From the NCBI GenBank assembly GCA_023259375.1, contig JAHFQC010000032.1, positions 1 through 47,990 of the forward strand: a stretch of DNA of 47,990 nt, given 5' to 3'. This DNA comes from Alphaproteobacteria bacterium. GTDB lineage: Bacteria > Pseudomonadota > Alphaproteobacteria > Micropepsales > Micropepsaceae. A program made the translations under genes and the position numbers. Positions 25,700-33,340 of the stretch are shown in pieces. How positions within the stretch are numbered: position 1 is the first letter of the stretch; each line of letters begins with the position of its first letter. The notes beneath the pieces were generated by a model, which searched no databases, was not told where the DNA came from, and was given only the letters and a program-made list of their open reading frames with translations.

Positions 25700-27469
25700 C
25701 TACTGCGGCAGGTTGGTCGCCCGCAACTCGATGGCGCCATGCGGCGCCGCCCGCACGGCCCGCACCGCCTCTTTGGCGATCGGGGCGGTCATCAGAGCGT
25801 TGAAGTTCGCCACCGCTTCGGCCTCGTCGCCAAGACCGAAGAAGTTCTCAATCGACTCGAAGAGGCCCCTCTGGCGCGGATAGACCTTGAAGGTCACCCG
25901 GTCGCTCTTCGGAATGCCGGCGAGCTGCTTGGCAATATCGGCCGCATCCCAGAAGCCGCCGAGCGTATCGACCAGACCGCGCTGTTTGGCGTCGGCGCCC
26001 GACCACACCCGGCCGCGCGCGATATCCAGCACCTTGTCCAGCGGCAGCTTGCGGCCCGCCGCCACCTTGCGGGTGAAGTCGTCGTAGATCACGTCGGCCT
26101 GATGGTTCACGGACTCCCATTGTTCCGGCGTATAGGGCTCGAGGCTCGAATTGATCAGCGCGTTCTTGCCGACGCCGACATTCTCGCCCTTCGCACCGAC
26201 CAACCCGAGGGTATTGCCGAATGCGACCTTGCCGGTCAGTACGCCGATCGAACCCGTGATGGTGCCCGGCTGGGCGACGATCTTGTTGGCGCTGAGCGAG
26301 ATGTAATAGCCGCCCGACGCCGCCAGATAGCCCATGCTCACCACCACCGGCTTGCCGGCCGCTTGCGCCTTCTTCACTGCATCCAGGATCTGGTCGGAGG
26401 CCGACACCGAGCCGCCAGGCGAGTCGACGCGCAGAATGATGGCTTTGATGTCGTTATCCTGAGCCGCCTCACGGATGGCCTTCGCCATGTCGTCACCGGC
26501 GATCACGGAATCACTGCTGAACGGCCCTTGCTTGACGCTGCCGTTGACGATCTCGCCTGCCGCCTCGATCAAGGCAACTTGCGGACCGTTGCCGTACGAA
26601 TTGTCCGGCTTGGTGGAAAGGAATTGCGCCAGCGTAATCTGATCGGCGCCATCGCCCGCCTTGGCCAGCGCCGCATTGAGCGCATCGTCGTCGTAGCCGA
26701 CCTTGTCGATCAGCTTGCGGGCCTTGGCATCTTCGGTGAATTGCGGACTGGCTTCAAACGCCGCCTTCATCGCCTCGACGGCGACCTTGCGGTCCTTGGC
26801 GCTGTCGGCAACGGCCACGTCGTACCAGGAGGTGAGCAGCGCCACCATCTGCTCGCGGTTCTCCTTGGTCATGCCGCTTTCCATGTAGGTGTCGGCGGCA
26901 CTCTTGTATTCCTTGCGCTTGGCGATCTGCGGCTGCGCCTTGAGCTTGTCGAACACGCCCTTGAGGAAAATCTCGCCGCCGCCCGCGCCGGCCGGATAGA
27001 ACGCCGACTTCGGCTGCATCCAAATCTGATCGCCCGCCGTGGCCGCGAGATAATCGCCGAGGCCAGAGTCCTCGAAATCCTGCGCATGCACGATCACGAA
27101 CTTGCCGGAAGCGCGAAACTTCTTGAGCGCCGCCTTGATCTCTTCGGCCCGCGCGATCGGCAGGTTGCCGGACCCCACCCGCACATAGATGCCCTTCACC
27201 CGGCTGTCGCGCTCGGCACTATCGAGCCCCAGCACGATATCCATCATGCTGAGCGGCTTGGTGCCGATGGAGAACTTGGTCGGGTTGGAATCGACGATCT
27301 CTTTGCGAAGGTCGAGGGTCAGCACCATGGCGCGCGGCAAGCCATCGCCGCGGCCCATCGCGATCAGCAGCACGACGATCGCGATCAGGATAATCGCCAG
27401 AATGAATTTGAGGATGCCGTTGACGGCTCCGGTGACTATCGAACCGGCCCAACGCAGGAATGCGACCAT
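25700..27469 (-). CDS. sppA: Signal peptide peptidase SppA (long, two-domain type)
   Basis: Inner-membrane serine protease (family S49) that degrades leftover signal peptides. The 589-residue protein has an N-terminal membrane anchor (GILKFILAIILIAIVVLLIAM) and two S49 domains, as in the E. coli 67-kDa form. The C-terminal domain carries ILRVDSPGGSVSASDQI and the nucleophile Ser in SMGYLAASGGYYISL, followed by GTITGSIGV. The catalytic Lys is expected in the N-terminal domain (KRKEYKSAADTY region). The start MVAFLRWAG at 27469 is preferred to an upstream start at 27520 because it precedes the anchor closely. Confidence 0.93.
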   Translation of the reverse strand: MVAFLRWAGSIVTGAVNGILKFILAIILIAIVVLLIAMGRGDGLPRAMVLTLDLRKEIVDSNPTKFSIGTKPLSMMDIVLGLDSAERDSRVKGIYVRVGSGNLPIARAEEIKAALKKFRASGKFVIVHAQDFEDSGLGDYLAATAGDQIWMQPKSAFYPAGAGGGEIFLKGVFDKLKAQPQIAKRKEYKSAADTYMESGMTKENREQMVALLTSWYDVAVADSAKDRKVAVEAMKAAFEASPQFTEDAKARKLIDKVGYDDDALNAALAKAGDGADQITLAQFLSTKPDNSYGNGPQVALIEAAGEIVNGSVKQGPFSSDSVIAGDDMAKAIREAAQDNDIKAIILRVDSPGGSVSASDQILDAVKKAQAAGKPVVVSMGYLAASGGYYISLSANKIVAQPGTITGSIGVLTGKVAFGNTLGLVGAKGENVGVGKNALINSSLEPYTPEQWESVNHQADVIYDDFTRKVAAGRKLPLDKVLDIARGRVWSGADAKQRGLVDTLGGFWDAADIAKQLAGIPKSDRVTFKVYPRQRGLFESIENFFGLGDEAEAVANFNALMTAPIAKEAVRAVRAAPHGAIELRATNLPQ

Positions 27470-28349
27470 GGAGAGGTGTCCTTCGAACGAAACGGCCCAT
27501 CCGGCCGCACTGGTTCCCAATATAGGGATGAACTGCGGTTTGGGGATGTCCCGGGACGCTACACTTCACGGAATATTGCATAACGCGGGTTAAGAATGTG
27601 GTCCTTTCCGCAGCGGCGCGGCGGGAAACGGGACCACGCGAAGGAAACCTGCATTCAAATAGCCGCAAGCTGTTGTTACAGCGAGACATTCCCCGAAATA
27701 GCGGGTCCCGCGAAAGGCCCGTTAGCGGCAATGGGCGGACGCCGTGCTGCGGATTTGCGGGCGGCGGCGGTCGATAGCCGGAAAGATGGCGACGCAGGGG
27801 CGCGGAGACGTCGTGAGGCTTGGTTTCCGGGACGGGCTGCGACCCGGCATGTCCCAGTGCCTTGAACCTTGCCGTCAGCACCCGGCCCTCTGCGACATAG
27901 GCTCGGATCTCGGCATAGAGGGCGCGGCGCTCGCGGGTAAATTTGCCGTGCCGATACGCATTGCGATTTCCAGCCGGAGCGCCGCGGCGACGCGGTCCAT
28001 GCGGGACGAGAACGCGCTTCCTTCTCACGCGCACGCCCGTGTCGGAGGTCGCAAGATGTGCATTCCATCCCCCCGCCGGACTTTGGGGTTCTGTTTTCGC
28101 CTCGCCGCGGAGCAAGGCGTCGCCGAGTGCGTGGCCGAGCGTGGCGTCTGCAGTGAAGATACGCGCCGCCAGCCAAACCATCCGCAAGTCGTGCTTGCGC
28201 CGAAGCAAATCCTCGCAGCGCGTGATCAATGCGGAGGCATGCGCAAAATGCGACAGCGACGCGCCGCATAAGCGATGCGCCTCGTCCTGCGAATGCTGCG
28301 CAGGCGCAGTGCCGCGCGTGTTTGCGGCGAGGATCGCCTCACCGTTCAT
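27219..28349 (-). CDS. Hypothetical protein with GAPAGNRNA motif; 3' end uncertain
   Basis: I recognise only a conserved alphaproteobacterial hypothetical pattern. From ATG 28349, residues 28-80 (CGASLSHFAHASALITRCED, LLRRKHDLRMVWLAARIF) and 120-168 (RRRGAPAGNRNAYRHGKFTR, ERRALYAEIRAYVAEGR) look like real, conserved protein; this core spans about 27840-28349. The frame then continues without a stop through low-complexity sequence and across the first 250 bases of sppA, in another frame of the same strand, to 27219. That tail is unlikely to be genuine, so a lost stop or a frameshift near 27700-27840 is suspected. Function unknown. Confidence 0.5.
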   Translation of the reverse strand: MNGEAILAANTRGTAPAQHSQDEAHRLCGASLSHFAHASALITRCEDLLRRKHDLRMVWLAARIFTADATLGHALGDALLRGEAKTEPQSPAGGWNAHLATSDTGVRVRRKRVLVPHGPRRRGAPAGNRNAYRHGKFTRERRALYAEIRAYVAEGRVLTARFKALGHAGSQPVPETKPHDVSAPLRRHLSGYRPPPPANPQHGVRPLPLTGLSRDPLFRGMSRCNNSLRLFECRFPSRGPVSRRAAAERTTFLTRVMQYSVKCSVPGHPQTAVHPYIGNQCGRMGRFVRRTPLHGRIPALGRFDSHRSRQRHPQIHSGDYPDRDRRAADRDGPRRWLAARHGADPRPSQRDRRFQPDQVLHRHQAAQHDGYRAGAR

Positions 28350-28584
28350 AGGGATGGAAATGGGAATGCGCGCGCCGGTTTCAAGAGGCGATCTGAGATA
28401 GCAGCGCGTCAGAATTTGTCCATTTACGAAGCAAGATGCGGAAGGGACGAAAGAAAACGGAGAAGCGTGCGGGCACAAAAAAAATTGATGCTGCGGTCGA
28501 CATTCTTTCCTGCCCCCGATTTGGCCATTCCTTCGCATCGCGATATATCCGAGGCGGTCAATCGCCAACCACCACAAGGTCTCA

Positions 28585-29244
28585 ATGCCTCCCAAAGCGT
28601 TCCTGTCCTGGAGTTCGGGCAAAGATTGCGCCTACGCACTCGTCGAAGCGCGCCGCAAAGGACTTGCCGACGTCGTCGGAATTCTCACGACCGTCAACGA
28701 GGTTTACGACCGCGTCGCCATGCACGGCGTGCGCAGTTCTGTTCTGGATCGACAGATCGCGGCACTGGGACTGCCGTGCATCAAAATCCCGCTGCCGAGC
28801 CCGTGCCCGAATGACGTTTACGAATCCCGGATGGCCGAAGCGGTGGCCCGCATTGCCTCCCAAGGCGTGCGGCACATGGTGTTCGGCGACTTGTTCCTGG
28901 AGGATATCCGCGCCTATCGCGAAGAGAAGCTTGCACCAGTGGGAATGGAGGCCATTTTCCCGCTGTGGCAGCGCGACACCGCGGCGCTGGCGCAAGAGAT
29001 GCTGAGCAACGGCATCATCGCCCATCTCGCCTGTGTCGATCCGCGTAAGCTGGATAAGCGTTTTGCCGGGCGAGCCTTCGATCACAGTTTGCTCGCAGAC
29101 CTTCCGCCCGACGTCGATCCTTGTGGCGAGAACGGCGAATTTCACACCGTCGTTTCCGGCGGACCGATGTTTCGTTCTCCCATCCCGCTGACAGTGGGCG
29201 AAGTCGTGGAGCGCGACGGGTTCGTCTTTGCCGATATGGTGTAA
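28585..29244 (+). CDS. Dph6-like ATP pyrophosphatase (diphthine-ammonia-ligase family)
   Basis: A 219-residue adenine-nucleotide alpha-hydrolase. The PP-loop is SWSSGKDCAYAL near the N-terminus, and the family-specific C-terminal DPCGENGEFHTVVSGGPMF is complete. Eukaryotic Dph6 amidates diphthine on EF2, a modification bacteria lack, so bacterial homologues must act on another substrate; none can be named here. The gene stands between an intergenic stretch and an alpha/beta hydrolase gene. The start has AAGG upstream. Family assignment is strong, function open. Confidence 0.87.
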   Translation: MPPKAFLSWSSGKDCAYALVEARRKGLADVVGILTTVNEVYDRVAMHGVRSSVLDRQIAALGLPCIKIPLPSPCPNDVYESRMAEAVARIASQGVRHMVFGDLFLEDIRAYREEKLAPVGMEAIFPLWQRDTAALAQEMLSNGIIAHLACVDPRKLDKRFAGRAFDHSLLADLPPDVDPCGENGEFHTVVSGGPMFRSPIPLTVGEVVERDGFVFADMV

Positions 29245-29412
29245 CGGGTTCCGTAGCAGCCGTTACTGACCGAGACGTTCAGTGTTCGATGAGCAAACCG
29301 CACAGGACCGTTCATTAAGCGGAGAATTTTCCGCAATCGTCACGAACTTTGCGAACGATCAAGGTTTGACCCGATAGGGCTCGCCAAGTGTCGCGATGAC
29401 AAGGAGAGCCTC

Positions 29413-30303
29413 ATGCCCGCCGCAAAAGCCAATAACGTTCAGATTGAGTACGAGACCTTCGGTAATCCCAGGCATCCGGCTCTGTTGCTGATTGCCGGGA
29501 ACGGCGCGCAATTGCTGTTCTGGGAAACGGCGTTCTGCAACGCCCTGGCGGAGCGGGATTTGTTTGTCATCCGCTTCGATAACCGTGACGCCGGCCTGTC
29601 GACGAAATTCGATCATGCGGGCGTGCCCGACATCATGGCCGCGATCCAGTCCGCGATGGCAGGCGACGCGATCAATGCGCCCTATTCGCTCGATGATATG
29701 GCGGATGACAGTGTCGCGGTGCTGGATGCACTCGGTATCAAGCAGGCGCACATCTGCGGCGCATCGATGGGCGGCATGATTGCGCAAGTCGTCGCTTACC
29801 GGCATCCGGAACGGACGCTGAGCCTGACCTCGATCATGTCGAACACGGGCAATCCGCAAATCGCCCAAGCCAATCCCGAAGCGATCCAAGCCGTCGTCGC
29901 GCCTCCGCCCGCCGAGCGCAACGCCAACATCGAACATAACATGGCGGTGTGGAAGAAAATCTGGAGCGCCGGATTTCCATTCGAGGAAGCACGCGCCCGG
30001 GCGTTTCTGGAAAACAGCTACGACCGCGCCTATTGCCCGGGCGGCGCCGTTCGCCAGAACCTCGCATTGCTGGCGCGCGGCGACAGGCGAGAAGCCCTGG
30101 CGCAGATCAAGGCGCCGACGCTGGTCATCCACGGTTCGGCAGACCCGCTCATTCCGCTCGCCGCGGGACAGGAAACGGCGGACGTGATTCCCAATGCCAA
30201 GTTTGTCGTCGTCGAAGGCATGGGGCACGACCTGCCGACCGGCGCGTGGCCGCAGATCATTGCGGAGATCGTCCGCCATACCGCCCGACAAAGCGCGCGT
30301 TGA
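29413..30303 (+). CDS. Alpha/beta hydrolase
   Basis: A 296-residue soluble alpha/beta hydrolase. The oxyanion-hole region is LLLIAGNGAQLLFW, the nucleophile elbow GASMGGMIAQ, the acidic strand LVIHGSADPLIP with Asp, and the catalytic His in VEGMGHDLP: a complete Ser-Asp-His triad. The FDNRDAGLST stretch is typical of the group that includes aclacinomycin methylesterase RdmC-like proteins. The substrate is unknown. A good ribosome site (AAGGAGA) precedes ATG 29413. The stop lies directly against twin palindromes that front the next gene. Confidence 0.88.
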   Translation: MPAAKANNVQIEYETFGNPRHPALLLIAGNGAQLLFWETAFCNALAERDLFVIRFDNRDAGLSTKFDHAGVPDIMAAIQSAMAGDAINAPYSLDDMADDSVAVLDALGIKQAHICGASMGGMIAQVVAYRHPERTLSLTSIMSNTGNPQIAQANPEAIQAVVAPPPAERNANIEHNMAVWKKIWSAGFPFEEARARAFLENSYDRAYCPGGAVRQNLALLARGDRREALAQIKAPTLVIHGSADPLIPLAAGQETADVIPNAKFVVVEGMGHDLPTGAWPQIIAEIVRHTARQSAR

Positions 30304-30306
30304 TTT

Positions 30307-30347
30307 TTACCCGGGTGATATTGACAGGGCCATTATTACCCGGGTAA
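30307..30347. promoter_or_regulatory. Twin ACCCGGGT palindromes around a -35-like TTGACA
   Basis: TTACCCGGGTGA (30307-30318) and the perfect palindrome TTACCCGGGTAA (30336-30347) lie 29 bases apart, centre to centre. TTGACA (30321-30326) sits between them. Paired sites bracketing a promoter are the usual layout of a dimeric repressor's operator. They stand 31 bases before the DUF2239 start, so they probably regulate it. The regulator is not identified. Confidence 0.6.
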
Positions 30348-30377
30348 AAGGCTGGCGAATTTTCCGGGCCAGCTACC

Positions 30378-30953
30378 ATGAGCGATGAAACGTCCTGCAC
30401 GGCCTTCGACGGAACGCACGTTCTGTCCAGCGGATCGCTGGTCGATGTGGCTCTGGCGGTCAAACGGGCCGTCGAAGCGGGAGCGGCGGGGCCGTTGCTG
30501 GTGTTCGACGACAAGGACGCCCGCATCATCGATCTGGACTTGCGCGGCTCCGCGGCCGAGATCGCGGCGAGGCTGGCGGCGCCCGACGAAGGCGGACCAG
30601 AAGCGGGACATGGCGGGCGCGGCCGACCCAAACTCGGCGTCGTCGGACGCGAAGTGACTTTGCTGCCGCGCCAGTGGGAATGGCTGGCGGCACAACCCGG
30701 CGGCGCATCGGTGACCTTGCGCAAACTCGTGGAAGCCGCACGCCGGGACGGCGCCGCCGCTGAGACCAAACGGCAAGCACAAGAAGCCGCGTATCGCTTC
30801 ATGTCGGCGCTCGGCGGCGACCTGCCCGGCTACGAAGAAGCGACCCGTGCGCTGTTCGCCGATGACCGCAGCAAACTCGAACGCCAGATGGCGGATTGGC
30901 CGGATGATGTCCGGGCGTATGCGCTCAAGCTGGCTAGTGCGGTAACGCCCTAA
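30378..30953 (+). CDS. DUF2239 family protein
   Basis: A 191-residue cytoplasmic protein of uncharacterised family DUF2239. The signature is clear: RPKLGVVGREVTLLPRQWEW followed by LAAQPGGASVTLRKLVEAAR. An N-terminal CTAFDGTHVLSSGSL and a C-terminal helical segment ending WPDDVRAYALKLA are also typical. No catalytic motif is visible. It lies 31 bases behind twin palindromes, so its expression is probably tightly controlled. Downstream is a MATE exporter, 78 bases away on the same strand. Function unknown. Confidence 0.85.
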   Translation: MSDETSCTAFDGTHVLSSGSLVDVALAVKRAVEAGAAGPLLVFDDKDARIIDLDLRGSAAEIAARLAAPDEGGPEAGHGGRGRPKLGVVGREVTLLPRQWEWLAAQPGGASVTLRKLVEAARRDGAAAETKRQAQEAAYRFMSALGGDLPGYEEATRALFADDRSKLERQMADWPDDVRAYALKLASAVTP

Positions 30954-31031
30954 ACCGAAATTCCTCCCCACACGGACCAACCGGAACGGCATGCCGCTCC
31001 GAAGAAGGCGGGCTATTGCCTGAAGCAAACC

Positions 31032-32369
31032 TTGAACCAGATATCTCCCCGCCCGCTGTGGCGAACATTCCTCGCCATCTTGTTGCCGATGACGGCTGCC
31101 AACGCGCTACAATCGGCATCCGGCGCCTTCGACGGCATCTACATCGGCCAGCTTCTCGGCGTGAACGCCATCGCGGCGGTGTCGGCGTTTTTCCCGGTGA
31201 TGTTCCTGCTGCTCGCCACCGTCATCGGCCTTGCCAGCGGCGCCACGGTGCTGATCGGCCAGGCCTGGGGCGCCAACGACCGTGACAGGGTCCGCACCAT
31301 CGCCGCGACGGCGGTCGCGATGGCGCTGTTAGCGGGATTGGTTGTCAGCCTTGCCGGCGCGCTGTTGGCGCCAGCGATCACCGGGGCTCTCGGCACACCG
31401 GCAGCCGTTCAGCTGGAAGCGGCGCGCTACGCGCGCACGATCATGATCGGCATGCCGGTGATTTTCATATTGTGGCTGATCACGTCGTTGAGCCGCGGTG
31501 TCGGCGATGCCGCCACGCCGCTACTGGCGCTGGCGGTTGCCACAGTCACATCGCTGATGCTGACACCGACCTTCATTTTGGTCGCCCGCTTCGGTGTGGC
31601 AAGCGCCGCCGTCTCGAATATCGCGGCGTATTTGATCGCTTCGGTGTGGCTGGTCCGGCGGTGGCGGCGCACCAATCATCCCCTGGCACCGGGACGGCTT
31701 GCGGCGTTGCGCGTGGACGGAAAGGCAGCAAAGGCCATCTTGCGCATCGGCGTTCCGGCGGCGCTGCAAATGCTCGCCGTGGCCGCGGCCGAAATGGCGT
31801 TGATCCATCTGGTCAATCGCTATGGACCGGCCGCGACCGCCATCTACGGCGCCATCAACCAGGCGATGATCTGGGTTCAGCTGCCGATCATGTCGCTGGG
31901 TATTACGACGGCGATCCTGTCATCGCACGCGATCGGCGCCGGACGCCCAGAGCGGATCGGAACCATCGTGCGAACCGGCCAGTGGCTCAACATCGCCATT
32001 ACCGGCGGGATCGTTGTGCTGGCGACGCTCGGCGCCAAGCCGCTGATCGGTTTGACAATCGTCGATGCCGCCACCGCCGCAACCGCGGCAAGGCTGCTGC
32101 AGAACGTGTTGTGGAGCCTGGTTGCACTGGGCGGCGCCAGCGTGCTGACCGGCGCGATGCGCTCGGACGGTACGGTTCTGGTACCGACCATACTGTCGGC
32201 GTTCGCCATTCTGGGGCTCGAAATTCCCGCCGCGTATCTGTTCGAGGCGCGTTTCGGGCTGCCAGGAATCTTCATGGCCTATGCGGCAGCCTTCCTCGCC
32301 ATGGTGGTATTGCAGACCGGCTTCTTCCGCTTCTTCTGGCACGGAAAACCGCGGCGGCGGCTCGGATAA
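31032..32369 (+). CDS. MATE-family multidrug efflux transporter
   Basis: A 445-residue inner-membrane exporter with about twelve hydrophobic segments in two homologous halves. The N-terminal NALQSASGAFDGIYIGQLLG and SGATVLIGQAWGANDRDRVR, with the corresponding NQAMIWVQLPIMSLGITTAI in the second half, match the MATE (NorM/DinF) family, which exchanges cations for drugs or metabolites. The start is a TTG at 31032 with no strong ribosome site; no better start is in frame. Its neighbour DUF2239 is on the same strand and may be co-transcribed. The substrate is unknown. Confidence 0.88.
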   Translation: MNQISPRPLWRTFLAILLPMTAANALQSASGAFDGIYIGQLLGVNAIAAVSAFFPVMFLLLATVIGLASGATVLIGQAWGANDRDRVRTIAATAVAMALLAGLVVSLAGALLAPAITGALGTPAAVQLEAARYARTIMIGMPVIFILWLITSLSRGVGDAATPLLALAVATVTSLMLTPTFILVARFGVASAAVSNIAAYLIASVWLVRRWRRTNHPLAPGRLAALRVDGKAAKAILRIGVPAALQMLAVAAAEMALIHLVNRYGPAATAIYGAINQAMIWVQLPIMSLGITTAILSSHAIGAGRPERIGTIVRTGQWLNIAITGGIVVLATLGAKPLIGLTIVDAATAATAARLLQNVLWSLVALGGASVLTGAMRSDGTVLVPTILSAFAILGLEIPAAYLFEARFGLPGIFMAYAAAFLAMVVLQTGFFRFFWHGKPRRRLG

Positions 32370-32378
32370 TGAAATCCG

Positions 32379-33215
32379 CTATTCTTCCTTCCGGCACACC
32401 GCTTCAATGGCGCCAAGCTTGTCGATTTCGACCCGCACCACGTCGCCCTCTTTCAGATAGACCTGCGGGTCCATGCCGAGGCCGACGCCCCCGGGCGTGC
32501 CGGTGAAGATGATGTCGCCCGGTTCCAGTGTCATCACTTCGGAGACGTGGGCGATCTGGTCCCAGATGTCGAAAACCAGATTGGAGGTGTTCGAATCCTG
32601 ACGCTTGTCGCCATTGACGAAACAGCGGATGCCGAGGGTGTGGGGGTTGGGAATCTCGTCGGCGGTGGTGATCCAGGGGCCGAACGGCGCGTGTGAGTCG
32701 AAACTCTTGCCCAGCATCCATTGCGAGGTCGCCATCTGCCAGTCGCGGGCGCTGACGTCGTTACCGGCGCAATATCCGAACACGGCGGCCGGCGCCTCGG
32801 CGCGGGAAAGATGCCGCCCGCCCTTGCCGATCACCACCACCAGCTCGGCCTCGTAATCGACTTTGGTCGAGGCCTTGGGCAGGAGAATCGGGTCGAACGG
32901 GCCGTTGGCGGCGGTCGGCTGCTTGCAGAACCAGATCTGGCGCGTCGGCATTGCCGCACCCGTTTCGCGCACGTGGTCGGCGTAATTCATCCCAATAGCC
33001 AGAATCTTGCCCGGACGGGGCAACGGGGGCAGCAAGTGCACGTTGTTTAGGGGAATCGGCCGCCCAACGGTTGCGGTGGCCTGGGCCTGCAGCTTGGATC
33101 CGCCAATTATCATATCCATCATGCTGCCAAACGACGGCGGCAGCGGGATAATTTCATTGCTTTCGACCCGCCCGAGGTGGGCCTGTCCGGCGGCGGAAAA
33201 GGTAACCAGTTTCAT
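32379..33215 (-). CDS. Fumarylacetoacetate hydrolase family protein
   Basis: A 278-residue enzyme of the FAH superfamily, which includes acylpyruvate hydrolases and 2-hydroxyhepta-diene dioate isomerases acting in aromatic catabolism. Metal ligands are visible in VDYEAELVVVIGKGGRHL (two Glu) and GNDVSARDWQ (Asp). The signature FTGTPGGVGLGM and the FVNGDKRQDSNTSNLVFD stretch are typical. The start is MKLVTFSAAGQAHLGR. It is convergent with the MATE gene. The substrate cannot be given; no aromatic pathway genes are adjacent. Confidence 0.9.
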   Translation of the reverse strand: MKLVTFSAAGQAHLGRVESNEIIPLPPSFGSMMDMIIGGSKLQAQATATVGRPIPLNNVHLLPPLPRPGKILAIGMNYADHVRETGAAMPTRQIWFCKQPTAANGPFDPILLPKASTKVDYEAELVVVIGKGGRHLSRAEAPAAVFGYCAGNDVSARDWQMATSQWMLGKSFDSHAPFGPWITTADEIPNPHTLGIRCFVNGDKRQDSNTSNLVFDIWDQIAHVSEVMTLEPGDIIFTGTPGGVGLGMDPQVYLKEGDVVRVEIDKLGAIEAVCRKEE

Positions 33216-33340
33216 AGCCCGCGACCTTTCAATCCAATGTCTTGCTGTCCATATAAGACAGAGTTAGACGACTAATGCATTGGCGGGACAAACGGCGGGC
33301 CTCATTCCCGTTCCGTTCCTGGCCCTTTTCGGAGCAGATG

